DNA of 64,000 bases, from assembly GCF_001854805.1 (NCBI RefSeq), contig NZ_MBLO01000210.1, positions 62,001-126,000 on the forward strand, given 5' to 3'. The translations under genes were made by a program, and so were the position numbers. Source of the DNA: Pseudofrankia coriaricola. GTDB taxonomy: Bacteria; Actinomycetota; Actinomycetes; Frankiales; Frankiaceae. Positions 24,777 through 35,273 of the stretch are shown here, piece by piece. The notes beneath the pieces are model-generated. The model did no database searches. It saw only the letters and a program-made list of their open reading frames with translations, and was not told the DNA's origin. The stretch's first letter is position 1. Every line of letters begins with the position of its first letter.

Positions 24777-27032
24777 ATGCGGCCGTTCGACGCCAACGAC
24801 TACCGGAGCCGGGTGCTCGCGCCCATTCACGCCCGCGGCGGCGCGGAGCACAGCGACCCGTTCGAGATCTACGACATACCGCTGGAGGAGGTCGCCGCGC
24901 TCGACGACGCGGCCGTCGCGGCGCGGATGGACGAGGTCTGGGCGTTCTGGCAGCGCAGCCGTGACCATCCCCGCTACCGGGGCGTGGTGCTGGCCCTGCT
25001 GGCCCGGCACAGCGAGCTCACGGACGCGCTGAGGACCCGGACCGCCCGGACGGAGCTCGCCACCCGGGTGGCGAGCGCCAGGGCGGAACGTGAGGACAGG
25101 CGGTTCGCCGCCGTGGACGCGGCCGTCGCGCGGCTCGTCGAGCGGTTCGGCGGGCTGCCCGAGGACAAGATCCCCGGCCTGCGGAAGATCGCCAGGGACG
25201 CCGGCTTCGGTGACGACGAGTTCGAGCGGCGCATCGCGCGGCACCCGCGGGTCGGCGCCGGCGCGGCCGAGCGCACCACCCGGCGGCCGGTGCCGCCGGA
25301 GGTGCTTCGCCAGGTCCGCTCGGACCTCGACGAGCTGGGCCGGATCGTCGGCGAGGACCCGCCGCGCAGCCTGTTCGAGCTGCTCGGCGTGCCGCCGGGC
25401 AGCGGCCGGGAGACGATCCGCGCGATGCGCGACGAGGCACTCGCGCGCAACCGCGCCCGCCGGCCCGACCGGCGCCGCGCGCTGCTGGACGACCTGCTCG
25501 CCGCGGTGACCACCCTGCTCGTCGACGGCGACCCGGAGGCCTACCTCGACGGGCTGGCCACGGCCGCCGCCGACCTGCTGCGCCCGCGGCTGGCGGCCGC
25601 GGTGCTGGTGGAGGACCGGCTGCTGCCGGCCGACGCCGCGGCCCTGGTCGCGGCCGCGCAGGCCGAAGGGCTTGACCCGGCGCGGGCGGCCGCGGTCGTG
25701 CGGGCCCTGGCCCGGGAGGCCGACGTCGACGACGCGGTCGTCACCGCCGCGGCACCCGGCCCGGACACCCGGCGCGCCGCTCCCCCGACGGTGCCTCGCA
25801 TCGACACACGCAGGACGCCGTCCACGCCCACGCGGCGATCCGGCGCGGACGACCGGACGGGTTCGGGTTCCGGTGCCGGCCCGCTGCCCGACTGGCGCGA
25901 CGCGCTCGCCCAGGCGCGGGCGGCGCTGGAGGCCGGAACGCCGATCGCCGCCAGCGACCAGCTCGCGCGCGCCCTGGAGATCGCCGGCAGCGCGCTGCCC
26001 CCGATCCGCTCGCTCGGGGACGAGATCGAGACGGCCGTCCGGCGAGCCGGCGAGCGCTGGGCGGAGCTGACCCGGGCCGTCGCCGACCGGCGCCTCGAGC
26101 AGGCCAGGCGGCTGGCCGCCGAGCTCGCGAGGACGGGGCGGGACGTGCCCGGGCCCGAGGGGGCGGAGCTCGCCGCCGTGACCGAGGCCGTCGAGGACGG
26201 TCACCGGCGCGCCGACGAGCTGCTCGCGGCCGCGGCCACCACCCCGCCGGCCGAACGCGCCGCCCTCGCGCTCGCGGTGCTCGGCCTCGTCGCGGACTCC
26301 ACCGCGGCGCGCGCCCTGCTCGCCGAGAACCTCGCCCCGCCGTCGGCGCTGGTCGTCATGCGCGGTGCCGGCGCCGTCGAGATCCGGTGGGCGCCCTCCC
26401 CCACCCCCGGAGCGCGCTACCGGGTCACGCGCGTCGGCGCCGACGGCGCGACCCGCACCGTAGGGATGACCGAGGCGACGTTCATCGAGGACGGCGGGGT
26501 CCCGGCCGGCGCCGAGCTACCGGGCTACGAGGTCCGCGCCGGCATCGGCGGCGCGTGGTCGCAACCGGCCGTCTGGCCGCTCCCCGCCGGCTCCGCCCAG
26601 GGGCAGGCGCCGGGCGCGCTGGCCGAACAGACCGGGGCCGCGTCCGGCACGGCCTCCGGCGCGTCGCCGGACGCCGCGGACGCCGACCGGACCCAGCTGA
26701 TCGCGCGCACGCCCGCCGACGCCCTGGAGCCGGCGAGTGACCTCGCCATCGTCGCGGGCAAGCTGCGGTGGACCTGGCCAGACGGCTGCACCGAGGTCAT
26801 CGTCACCTGGCGCCAGGACGCCCCGCCCATCGCCGCGAACGACCCGGTAGCCCAGTCTCGCAAGGTCACCAACACTCGCTACGAGCTCGACGGCGGCCTC
26901 GTGCTGCCAGCCGCGCGGCCCCTGCACGTCGCCATCTTCGCCTGCCTGCGCGACCCCGCCGGCCGCCTGGTCGTCGCTTCCACCGCCGTGCCCGCCGCCC
27001 GCCGCCACCTCCCGGCACGCGACCGGCTCTGA
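24777..27032 (+). CDS. Hsp70-partner protein with J-like region and FnIII-like C-terminus
   Basis: A 751-aa protein of a family I cannot name. The N-terminal 160 residues are helical and charged. Residues 197-250 resemble a J-domain: SLFELLGVPPGSGRETIRAM reads like the YELLGV-helix II entry, and RARRPDRRRAL follows where HPD would be, so His is replaced by Arg. A long Ala/Arg helical middle follows (270-500), with a disordered Pro/Arg/Thr linker at 330-375. Two beta-rich segments at about 505-590 and 660-745 look like fibronectin type III domains. There is no signal peptide or membrane helix. It is downstream of the Hsp70 gene on the same strand, which suggests it is a cochaperone or adaptor. 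The role is inference. Confidence 0.72.
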   Translation: MRPFDANDYRSRVLAPIHARGGAEHSDPFEIYDIPLEEVAALDDAAVAARMDEVWAFWQRSRDHPRYRGVVLALLARHSELTDALRTRTARTELATRVASARAEREDRRFAAVDAAVARLVERFGGLPEDKIPGLRKIARDAGFGDDEFERRIARHPRVGAGAAERTTRRPVPPEVLRQVRSDLDELGRIVGEDPPRSLFELLGVPPGSGRETIRAMRDEALARNRARRPDRRRALLDDLLAAVTTLLVDGDPEAYLDGLATAAADLLRPRLAAAVLVEDRLLPADAAALVAAAQAEGLDPARAAAVVRALAREADVDDAVVTAAAPGPDTRRAAPPTVPRIDTRRTPSTPTRRSGADDRTGSGSGAGPLPDWRDALAQARAALEAGTPIAASDQLARALEIAGSALPPIRSLGDEIETAVRRAGERWAELTRAVADRRLEQARRLAAELARTGRDVPGPEGAELAAVTEAVEDGHRRADELLAAAATTPPAERAALALAVLGLVADSTAARALLAENLAPPSALVVMRGAGAVEIRWAPSPTPGARYRVTRVGADGATRTVGMTEATFIEDGGVPAGAELPGYEVRAGIGGAWSQPAVWPLPAGSAQGQAPGALAEQTGAASGTASGASPDAADADRTQLIARTPADALEPASDLAIVAGKLRWTWPDGCTEVIVTWRQDAPPIAANDPVAQSRKVTNTRYELDGGLVLPAARPLHVAIFACLRDPAGRLVVASTAVPAARRHLPARDRL

Positions 27033-27066
27033 CCCGCCCGCCCGGCGGCGGCAGCGGGACACGGCG

Positions 27067-27861
<795 letters not shown>

Positions 27862-27906
27862 TCAGCGTAGTGCGACCTGACGCTGAAACATTCGATCTTG
27901 TGTGCT

Positions 27907-29259
27907 TCAAGAGACCAGCGCGGTGAAGTCGTTGTCGTTCTTGAAGGGGCCGATGACGCCGAGGCCCCAGGGCTGGGCGACGAGCTCGCCGGCGATCGCC
28001 TGGACATCCTCGAGGGTCACCTCGTCCACCCGCTCGAGCACCTGGTCGACGGAGAGCAGCTCGCCGTGGACCAGCTCACCCTTGCCAAGCCGGCTCATCC
28101 GCGAGCCGGTGTCCTCCAGCCCGAGGACGAGCGAGCCACGGGTCTGGCCACGGGCGCGGTCGAGCTCCGCCGGGGTGATGCCGTCCTGCGCGATCCGGCG
28201 GACCTCGTCGCGGCAGATCTCCAGTACCTCGCGGGCGCGCTTGGGCGTGCAGCCGGCGTACAGGCCGAACAGCCCGGCGTCGGCGAAGTGCGAGGCGAAC
28301 GAGTAGACGGAGTAGGCGAGCCCCCGCTTCTCCCGGACCTCCTGGAACAGCCGCGAGCTCATGCCGCCGCCGAGCGCGGTCGAGAGCAGGCCGAGAGCGA
28401 ACCGGCGCGGGTCTCGCCGCGACATCCCGGCGGTGCCGAGCACGACGTTGGCCTGCTCCGTCGGCCGGCGCGAGACCAGCAGGCCGGGCTTGCCGGGGTA
28501 GCCGTAGGCCCCGGCGCGCGGCGCGGCGGCGTCCGCCGGGCCGGAGAGCTTGTCGGCGAACGCCTCGGCGACCATCGCGAGCGTCCGGTCGTGGTCGATG
28601 TTGCCGGCGACGGCGACCACGAGCGCCGGCGGGGCGTAGCGGGCGCGGTAGTAGTCGGCGATCGTGTCCCGGCCGAGCGACTCGATCGAGGCGATCGTGC
28701 CCAGCACCGGCCGGCCGAGCGACGACGAGCCGAGCACGGCCTCGGCGAAGACGTCGTGGACCACGTCGCCTGGGTCGTCCTCGTGCATGGCGATCTCTTC
28801 AAGGATCACGCCGCGCTCGGCCTCGACGTCGTCTGCCGTGATCAGCGAGTTCGCGACCATGTCGCACACGACGTCGATCGCCATCGGCAGGTCCTCGTCT
28901 AGGACCCGCGCGTAGTAGCAGGTGTACTCCTTGGCGGTGAAGGCGTTGAGGTCGCCGCCGACCGCCTCGACCGAGGCGCTGATGGTCAGGGCGTCCCGGC
29001 TCGGCGTGCCCTTGAACAGCAGGTGCTCCAGGAAGTGCGAGCAGCCGGCCGTCGCCGGGTCCTCGTCGCGCGAGCCGACCCCGACCCAGATGCCGACCGC
29101 CGCGGAGCGAACGCCGGGAATGTGCTCGGTGAGCACCCGCAGGCCGCCGGGCAGCACCGTGCGCCGTACCGCCCCGGCCAGGAGCTGTTCGGTCGGCTGC
29201 CCGGCGAGCAGCGCCGCGGCCCGCGTCGGCGGGGCCTTGGTCGTGTCGGTCTGCGTCAC
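27907..29259 (-). CDS. M16 family zinc metallopeptidase (PqqL/mitochondrial processing-like)
   Basis: About 450 aa. The inverted zinc motif HxxEH occurs as SHFLEHLLFKGT (about H75, E78, H79), with the downstream glutamate region ERGVILEEIAMHEDDP. The second M16 half contains REKRGLAYSVYSF, the conserved R/Y pair for substrate binding. It is a cytoplasmic peptidase whose natural substrate in actinobacteria is not established. I chose the GTG at 29259 because AAGG lies 8 nt upstream; a GTG at 29277 and a longer start at 29352 are alternatives. It lies immediately after pnp, a conserved actinobacterial order, with a 19-bp hairpin between them that could limit read-through. Confidence 0.9.
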   Translation of the reverse strand: MTQTDTTKAPPTRAAALLAGQPTEQLLAGAVRRTVLPGGLRVLTEHIPGVRSAAVGIWVGVGSRDEDPATAGCSHFLEHLLFKGTPSRDALTISASVEAVGGDLNAFTAKEYTCYYARVLDEDLPMAIDVVCDMVANSLITADDVEAERGVILEEIAMHEDDPGDVVHDVFAEAVLGSSSLGRPVLGTIASIESLGRDTIADYYRARYAPPALVVAVAGNIDHDRTLAMVAEAFADKLSGPADAAAPRAGAYGYPGKPGLLVSRRPTEQANVVLGTAGMSRRDPRRFALGLLSTALGGGMSSRLFQEVREKRGLAYSVYSFASHFADAGLFGLYAGCTPKRAREVLEICRDEVRRIAQDGITPAELDRARGQTRGSLVLGLEDTGSRMSRLGKGELVHGELLSVDQVLERVDEVTLEDVQAIAGELVAQPWGLGVIGPFKNDNDFTALVS

Positions 29260-29395
29260 AGCCTCTACCTTGGTCACTCCGCTGGGTCCGGTGGGCCGTC
29301 CGCCCCTGCCGGCATGGGGATCATCCGTCGAGCGAGCCCGACGCGAAAGCAAAACTCCTCATCTCGGGGGGCATTCCGGGATGAGAGACGACGCG

Positions 29396-29433
29396 CCGCT
29401 CGTCACCGGCCCGCGGGTGCGGGCCGGTGACGA
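29396..29433 (-). terminator. 19-bp perfect hairpin after pnp
   Basis: Arms 29396-29414 and 29419-29437 are perfect reverse complements of 19 nt with a GGGT loop, 20 nt past the pnp stop (the pairing runs to 29437). It is the longest perfect stem noticed in the window. There is no T-tract. A second stem CTCATC/GATGAG follows towards the peptidase gene. It may be a terminator, an RNase III site or a 3' stabiliser of pnp mRNA. Confidence 0.65.
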
Positions 29434-29457
29434 GCGGGCGCGGCGTGCACTGGTTCG

Positions 29458-31641
29458 TCACGCACCAGCGGTGGCGTTCTCCTCGGCCGCGGGCGACAGG
29501 CTGATCTTGCCTCGACTGTCGATCTCGGTGATCTCGACCTGAAGCTTCTGGCCGACGTTGAGCACGTCCTCGACCTTCTCGACCCGCTTGCCGCCGGAGA
29601 GCTGCTTGAGCTTGCTGACGTGCAGCAGGCCATCCTTGCCCGGGGTGAGCGACACGAAGGCGCCGAAGTTCGTGATCTTCACGATCGTGCCGAGGTAGCG
29701 CTCGCCGATCTCCGGCATCTGCGGGTTGGCGATCGCATTGATGGCACTGCGCGCCGTCTCCGCCGACGTGCCGTCGGCCGCGCCGATGTAGATCGTGCCG
29801 TCGTCCTCGACGGTGATCTCGGCGCCGCTGTCGGCCTGGATCTGGTTGATCATCTTGCCCTTCGGCCCGATGACCTCACCGATCTTGTCGACCGGGATCT
29901 TCACGGAGATGACCCGCGGGGCGTGCTCGGACATCTCGTCCGGCCCCTCGATGGCCTCGGCCATGACGTCGAGGATCGCGAACCGGGCGGCGCGGGCCTG
30001 CTGCAGCGCGCCCGCCAGCACGTTCGCCGGGATGCCGTCCAGCTTGGTGTCCAGCTGCAGCGCGGTGACGAAGTCCCGGGTGCCAGCGACCTTGAAGTCC
30101 ATGTCGCCGTAGGCGTCCTCGGCCCCTAGGATGTCCGTCAGCGTGACGTAGCTGTCGCCCTCGCGGATGAGGCCCATCGCGATGCCGGCGACCGGCGCCC
30201 GCAGCGGCACACCGGCGTTGAGCAGCGACAGCGTGCTCGCGCACACCGAGCCCATCGACGTCGAGCCGTTGGAGCTGAGCGCCTCGGAGACCTGGCGGAT
30301 CGCGTAGGGGAACTCCTCGCGGCTCGGCAGCACCGGCAGCAGCGCCCGCTCGGCGAGGGCGCCATGGCCGATCTCGCGGCGCTTCGGCGAGCCGACGCGG
30401 CCCGTCTCACCGGTCGAGTACGGCGGGAAGTTGTAGTTGTGCATGTACCGCTTGGTGCGCTCCGGGTTGAGCGTGTCGACGTTCTGCTCCATCCGCAGCA
30501 TCGCCAGGGTGGTGACGCCCATGATCTGGGTCTCGCCCCGCTCGAACAGCGCCGAGCCGTGCACCCGCGGCACGTAGTCGACCTCGGCCGACAGCGCGCG
30601 GATCTCGGTGGTGCTGCGGCCGTCGATGCGCAGACCGTCCTCGACGACGCGCCTGCGGACCAGCTTCTTCGTCAGCGAGCGGTACGCCGCGCCGATCTCC
30701 TTCTCCCGGCCGTCGAACTGCGAGCCGACCTTCTCGACCGCGAGCGCCTTGACCCGGTCGAGCTCGCTCTCGCGCTCCTGCTTGCCGGCGATCCGCAGCG
30801 CCGCGGCGAGCTCGTCGCCCACGGCCGCGGAAAGCACCTCGAGCACGTCGTCGCCGTAGTCCAGGAACACCGGGTACTCGCGGACCGGCTTGGCCGCCGA
30901 GGCGGCCAGCTCGCGCTGGGCGCGGCACAGCTCGCGGATCGCGGGCTTGGCGGCCTCGAGGCCCGCCGCGACGATCTCCTCGGTCGGCGCCGGCGCGCCG
31001 CCCTCGATCAGCGCCACGGTGCCCGGCGTCGCCTCCGCCTCGACCATCATGATCGCGACGTCGGAGTCGTCCTCCAGGACCCGCCCGGCGACGACCATGT
31101 CGAAGGTCGCGCGGGCGAGCTCGGAGTGCGTCGGGAACGCCACCCACTGGCCGTCGACGTAGCCGACCCGGGTCGCGCCGACCGGGCCGGTGAACGGCAG
31201 GCCGGCGAGCAGCGTCGACGCGCTGGCCGCGTTGATAGCGACCACGTCGTAGAGCGTGTCCGGGTCGAGCGCGAGCACGGTCTCGACGACCTGGATCTCG
31301 TTGCGCAGACCCTTGGCGAACGACGGGCGCAGCGGCCGGTCGATCAGCCGGCAGGTCAGGATCGCGTCCTCGCTGGGCCGGCCCTCGCGGCGGAAGAACG
31401 AGCCGGGAATCCGCCCGGCCGCGTACATCCGCTCCTCGACGTCGACCGTCAGCGGAAAGAAGTCCAGGTTCTCCTTGGGCTGCTTGCTGACCGTGGTCGC
31501 GGACAGCACCATCGTGTCGCCCAGGTAGGCGACCACGGAGCCCGCGGCCTGCTTGGCCAGCCGGCCGGTCTCGAACCGGATCGTCCGGGTGCCCAGGGGG
31601 GTGGTGACGACCGCCTCGGTCGCCGTTGTCGAGTCATCCAT
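29458..31641 (-). CDS. pnp: Polyribonucleotide nucleotidyltransferase
   Basis: A 727-aa phosphorolytic 3'-exoribonuclease and polymerase. Two RNase PH domains (about 15-240 and 340-560) are followed by a KH domain ([15 protein letters not shown]) and an S1 domain ([18 protein letters not shown]). The second PH core carries [19 protein letters not shown] chose the ATG at 31641, with GGAGGAG 6 nt upstream; a further 69 in-frame upstream codons look like leader. rpsO is upstream across a 428-nt gap that holds repeat family B. Actinobacterial rpsO-pnp leaders are known RNase III targets that mediate autoregulation, and structured DNA in this gap is compatible with that. Confidence 0.96.
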   Translation of the reverse strand: MDDSTTATEAVVTTPLGTRTIRFETGRLAKQAAGSVVAYLGDTMVLSATTVSKQPKENLDFFPLTVDVEERMYAAGRIPGSFFRREGRPSEDAILTCRLIDRPLRPSFAKGLRNEIQVVETVLALDPDTLYDVVAINAASASTLLAGLPFTGPVGATRVGYVDGQWVAFPTHSELARATFDMVVAGRVLEDDSDVAIMMVEAEATPGTVALIEGGAPAPTEEIVAAGLEAAKPAIRELCRAQRELAASAAKPVREYPVFLDYGDDVLEVLSAAVGDELAAALRIAGKQERESELDRVKALAVEKVGSQFDGREKEIGAAYRSLTKKLVRRRVVEDGLRIDGRSTTEIRALSAEVDYVPRVHGSALFERGETQIMGVTTLAMLRMEQNVDTLNPERTKRYMHNYNFPPYSTGETGRVGSPKRREIGHGALAERALLPVLPSREEFPYAIRQVSEALSSNGSTSMGSVCASTLSLLNAGVPLRAPVAGIAMGLIREGDSYVTLTDILGAEDAYGDMDFKVAGTRDFVTALQLDTKLDGIPANVLAGALQQARAARFAILDVMAEAIEGPDEMSEHAPRVISVKIPVDKIGEVIGPKGKMINQIQADSGAEITVEDDGTIYIGAADGTSAETARSAINAIANPQMPEIGERYLGTIVKITNFGAFVSLTPGKDGLLHVSKLKQLSGGKRVEKVEDVLNVGQKLQVEITEIDSRGKISLSPAAEENATAGA

Positions 31642-31887
31642 GTGTTGCTCCTCCATCCTCTTCACCCGACCGGGACGAGGCGAGGGGATGCCGGTGCTCA
31701 GTCGTGGCCCCCGGGGCGGCACCGCCTCATCGGACGACAAGGCCTGGCCTGCCCGGGGGTCACGACCGAGGACCGGCGACTCGCGCCGCCAGGACCCGGT
31801 CAGGTCCTCCGCCACGCCGAGGGACCCTCCCTCGACGCCGCTATGCATTTCTCACATTCCGGCCGCTGGCTGCTGGCCGGGGCTTCG

Positions 31888-31974
31888 GCGATCCGCGCCA
31901 GCGGATCGCATCGGGGGTCCGGGGGTCGCCCCCCGGAGCAGCATCACGGGCTTCGGGAGCCGCCCGAAGGGCGG
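31888..31974. repeat. Composite palindromic repeat, family B, copy 1 (rpsO-pnp gap)
   Basis: Order: 9-bp stem GCGATCCGC-gcca-GCGGATCGC (31888-31909), a 35-nt core (31910-31944) containing CCGGGGG-TCG-CCCCCGG, then stem CCGCCC-gaa-GGGCGG (31960-31974). The core matches 39829-39863 at 34 of 35 positions, while the flanking stems differ. The rest of the 31642-32069 gap holds only leader sequence for pnp. Confidence 0.75.
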
Positions 31975-32069
31975 CGACCACGAATCGCCCACCTCGCCAG
32001 AACGGCAGCAACCGGACTTATCCGCCCACGACGCCAGAGGGAGCGGCCCACGGCCACTCCCTCTGCTAG

Positions 32070-32339
32070 CTACCGGCGCAGACCCAGTCTCTCGATCAGG
32101 GCCCGGTACCGGCTGATGTCCGTCTTCTGCAGGTAGTTCAGCAGTCGCCGGCGCCGCCCGACCAGCAGGAGCAGGCCACGGCGGCTGTGGTGGTCGTGCT
32201 TGTGCACCTTCAGGTGCTCGGTCAGGTCGCTGATCCGTCGGGTCAGCATCGCGACCTGCACCTCGGGTGAGCCGGTGTCGCGCTCGACCGTGGCGTACTC
32301 GGTCATGATCTTCTGCTTCACGTCGCTGGAAAGCGGCAC
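32070..32339 (-). CDS. rpsO: 30S ribosomal protein S15
   Basis: An 89-aa primary-binding 30S protein that contacts the 16S rRNA three-way junction. The sequence is typical: [21 protein letters not shown] then [21 protein letters not shown] and [12 protein letters not shown]. The start is GTG, with AAGG 6 nt upstream. It lies between ribF and pnp, as in other actinobacteria. The 255-nt upstream gap contains three CCCAGTG units, two inside direct GATCCCAGTG copies about 32447-32470 and one within CCCAGTGCTGGG near 32492, possibly promoter-associated. Confidence 0.97.
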   Translation of the reverse strand: MPLSSDVKQKIMTEYATVERDTGSPEVQVAMLTRRISDLTEHLKVHKHDHHSRRGLLLLVGRRRRLLNYLQKTDISRYRALIERLGLRR

Positions 32340-32594
32340 GATCCACCTTCATCTGTCATGCGGGGTGGCGCGCTCGGGGTCTCAGTCACCCGAGCAAAGT
32401 GGAGTTCCAAGTGCTGTGGGCCCTCATGTGGTCCCTCGTGCTAAAGATCCCAGTGTGAGATCCCAGTGCGAGGCCCCCGCGAGGAGTCCCCAGTGCTGGG
32501 AACACACCACTCCCGTCTTGACTACGAAGCCTATCAACTCCGGGGAACCGACCCGCTACCGAGCTTCCTCGCCGAGCCCAGCCTCCCCGCTGGG

Positions 32595-33536
32595 TCAGGT
32601 GGAGGTGGTCGCGGTGCGGGTGGCCTCCACGTCCAGGGCCATCTGGCGGACGAGCTCCTCGACCGAGTCGAACCGCAGCGTCGGACGCAGCAGGGCGACG
32701 AACTCGAAGGCCATGTACTCGCCGTACAGGTCGCCGTCGAAGTCGAGCAGGAAGGCCTCCACCCGCCGCTCGCGGCCAGCGAACGTCGGGTTCGTCCCGA
32801 TCGAGATGGCGGCCGGCTGACGCCGGCCCTGCCAGCAGGCGAACCCGGCGTACACGCCGTCGGCCGGGATGGCCGCCCATGGCGTCACCCGCAGGTTCGC
32901 CGTCGGGTAGCCGATCGTGCGCCCGCGCGCGTCGCCGTGCACGACGACACCCTCTACGCGGTGCAGCCGGCCCAGGCCGTGGGCGGCGCCGGCCACGTCG
33001 CCCTCGGCGACCTGCGCGCGGATGTGGGTCGAGGACACCACCACCTCGCCCTCGGGCTCGTCGTCACTCAGCAGCGACATGCCCTCGACCTCGAATCCGA
33101 GCTCGGCGCCGGAGTGGACGAGGGTGTCCACTCTGCCGGCGGCGCGGTGGCCGTACGTGAAGTTCCGGCCGACGACCACCACCCTGGCGCGCAGCGTCTC
33201 GGCGAGGATCTTGGCGGCGAACTCGTCCGCGGTGACCTCGCTGAACTCCAGAGTGAACGGCTGGACGCACAGCGCGTCGATGCCGATGGCCCCGAGCAGC
33301 TCGGCCTTGAACTCCAGCGTGGTCAGCAGCGCGGGATGGCTGCCTGGGCGCACGACCTCGGCGGGGTGCGGGTCGAAGGTGAGCACCAGCGACGGCACGC
33401 CCAGCGCCCTGGCCCGCTCGACGGCGAGCCCGATGATCTTACGGTGTCCCACGTGCACGCCGTCGAAGAAGCCGATCGTGACAACGCCACCACGCCAGTC
33501 GACGGGTGTGTTGTCCAGCCCTCGCCACCACCGCAC
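32595..33536 (-). CDS. ribF: Bifunctional riboflavin kinase/FAD synthetase
   Basis: A 313-aa enzyme converting riboflavin to FMN and then FAD. The N-terminal adenylyltransferase has TIGFFDGVHVGH and VVVGRNFTYGHRAAG. The C-terminal riboflavin kinase has GRTIGYPTANL and ADGVYAGFA with an EAFLLDFDGDLYGE segment. Length and domain order match the prokaryotic family. It normally follows truB. Here the plus-strand hsdMS pair is inserted between truB and ribF, so ribF must have its own promoter in the 171-nt divergent gap with hsdM. Confidence 0.95.
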   Translation of the reverse strand: MRWWRGLDNTPVDWRGGVVTIGFFDGVHVGHRKIIGLAVERARALGVPSLVLTFDPHPAEVVRPGSHPALLTTLEFKAELLGAIGIDALCVQPFTLEFSEVTADEFAAKILAETLRARVVVVGRNFTYGHRAAGRVDTLVHSGAELGFEVEGMSLLSDDEPEGEVVVSSTHIRAQVAEGDVAGAAHGLGRLHRVEGVVVHGDARGRTIGYPTANLRVTPWAAIPADGVYAGFACWQGRRQPAAISIGTNPTFAGRERRVEAFLLDFDGDLYGEYMAFEFVALLRPTLRFDSVEELVRQMALDVEATRTATTST

Positions 33537-33707
33537 GTCCGAAGCCTAGGGCATGCCAGCCACAAGCCTCCGCGGGTGGGACGAACACCATGATCATAAT
33601 CTGTCGCGGAAACTCGGGCCCGAGCCGGCCATGGCCAGGGGTGGGCGTCCGCCGCCCGGTCCCGGTCCGTCTGGGCAACACGTCTGGGCAACACGGTCGA
33701 GGTCGCG

Positions 33708-35273
33708 GTGACACGCGCCGGTGGCGCCGCTACCTGCCAGTACGCTCCCTTCGTGCTGGCAGGTGATCTACGGAGCGGGATCGACCGGGTCTGGGACACG
33801 TTCTGGTCCGGGGGGATCTCCAACCCGCTCGAGGCCATCGAACAGATCACCTACCTGATACTCCTCCGGCGGCTGGACGACATCCAGGCCGCCAAGGAGA
33901 GCAAGGCCCGGCTCACCGGGCAGCCGATCAAGAACCCGGTCTACACGGACGCGACGCGGCACCTGCGCTGGTCGCGCTTCAGGGACCTGAGCGACCCGGA
34001 GGCGGCGTTCGCCCTGGTCCGGGACGAGGTGTTCCCCTGGCTGCGCGGCCTCGGGACCGAGAACTCGACCTACTCGCACCACATGGGCGGCGCTCGGTTC
34101 ACCATCCCGACGGCCAGCCTGCTGTCCAAGGCCGTCCACCTGCTCGACCGACTGCCTCTGGGCGACCAGGACACCAAGGGCGACCTGTACGAGTACATGC
34201 TCAGCAAGATTGCCACCGCTGGGCAGAACGGGCAGTTCCGAACGCCGCGGCACATCATCCAGCTGATGGTGGAGATGGCGGCTCCCACGCCCGGCGACAC
34301 GATCTGCGACCCGGCCTGCGGCACCGCCGGCTTCCTGGTCGCCAGCGCCGCGTACCTGGAACGCGCGCATGGCGACGCGCTGCTCTCCGCCGCCGCGCGC
34401 CGGCATTTCGACCACGCGATGTTCCACGGCTTCGACTTCGACAACACGATGCTGCGCATCGGCAGCATGAACATGCTGCTGCACGGTGTCGAACGGCCCG
34501 ACATCCGCTACCGCGACTCCCTCGCCCAGAGCGCCGCGGGTGACGCCGGCGGGTACTCGCTGATCCTCGCCAACCCGCCGTTCGCCGGCAGCCTCGACTA
34601 CGAGACCACCGCCGGGGACCTGCTCGCGGTCGTCAGGACCCGCAAGACCGAGCTGTTGTTCCTCGCGCTGTTCCTGCGGCTGCTCAGGCCCGGCGGCCGG
34701 GCGGCCGTCATCGTTCCGGATGGCGTGCTCTTCGGCTCGACCAGGGCGCACCGGGACCTGCGGAAGATCCTCGTCGAGGACCACGAGCTCAACGCCGTGG
34801 TGAAGCTGCCCGGCGGTGTTTTCAAGCCGTACGCGGGGGTCTCGACCGCGATCCTGTTCTTCACCCGCACCGACCGCGGCGGCACCGATGACGTCTGGTT
34901 CTACGAGGTGACCGCCGACGGCTGGAGCCTCGACGACAGGCGCGGTCCCCTGCTGCCCGCGGAGAAGCTCGGCGCGCTGCCGACCAGCGCGCTCGACGAG
35001 GCTGAGCACTCGAAGAACAACCTTCCCGACGTGCTGCGCCGCTGGGGCGGCCGTCTGGGCGCCGAGCGCGCCCGCGCCCGCACCGAGCAGAGCTTCTGCG
35101 TTCCCAGGGCGGAGATCGCCGCGAACAACTACGACCTGAGCCTCCACCGCTACCAGGAAGTCGTCCAGGCCGAGGCCGCGCACCGCTCACCCCTGGAGAT
35201 CCTCGAGAACCTGGAACGGCTTGAATCCGAGATCCAGGCTGGCATATCCGGGCTTAAAGGCATGCTGGGATGA
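33708..35273 (+). CDS. hsdM: Type I restriction-modification DNA methyltransferase subunit
   Basis: A 521-aa N6-adenine methyltransferase subunit. An N-terminal HsdM_N domain (VWDTFWSGGISNPLEAIEQI at about 29-48) precedes an N6 Mtase core with SAM motif I DPACGTAGFLVASA, FHGFDFDNTMLRIGSMN and catalytic NPPF (ILANPPFAGS). With HsdS it would methylate a bipartite site. GTG 33708 has GAGG 5 nt upstream; GTG 33753 matches the usual family start (VLAGDLRSGIDRVW), so the first 15 residues are doubtful. Its TGA overlaps the hsdS ATG by 4 nt. No hsdR nuclease gene is adjacent: ribF and truB flank the pair. Confidence 0.93.
   Translation: MTRAGGAATCQYAPFVLAGDLRSGIDRVWDTFWSGGISNPLEAIEQITYLILLRRLDDIQAAKESKARLTGQPIKNPVYTDATRHLRWSRFRDLSDPEAAFALVRDEVFPWLRGLGTENSTYSHHMGGARFTIPTASLLSKAVHLLDRLPLGDQDTKGDLYEYMLSKIATAGQNGQFRTPRHIIQLMVEMAAPTPGDTICDPACGTAGFLVASAAYLERAHGDALLSAAARRHFDHAMFHGFDFDNTMLRIGSMNMLLHGVERPDIRYRDSLAQSAAGDAGGYSLILANPPFAGSLDYETTAGDLLAVVRTRKTELLFLALFLRLLRPGGRAAVIVPDGVLFGSTRAHRDLRKILVEDHELNAVVKLPGGVFKPYAGVSTAILFFTRTDRGGTDDVWFYEVTADGWSLDDRRGPLLPAEKLGALPTSALDEAEHSKNNLPDVLRRWGGRLGAERARARTEQSFCVPRAEIAANNYDLSLHRYQEVVQAEAAHRSPLEILENLERLESEIQAGISGLKGMLG

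Noticed and set aside
30364-32136. 590-codon plus-strand frame opposite pnp
   Set aside because: Antisense shadow of pnp; composition is typical of high-GC shadow frames.
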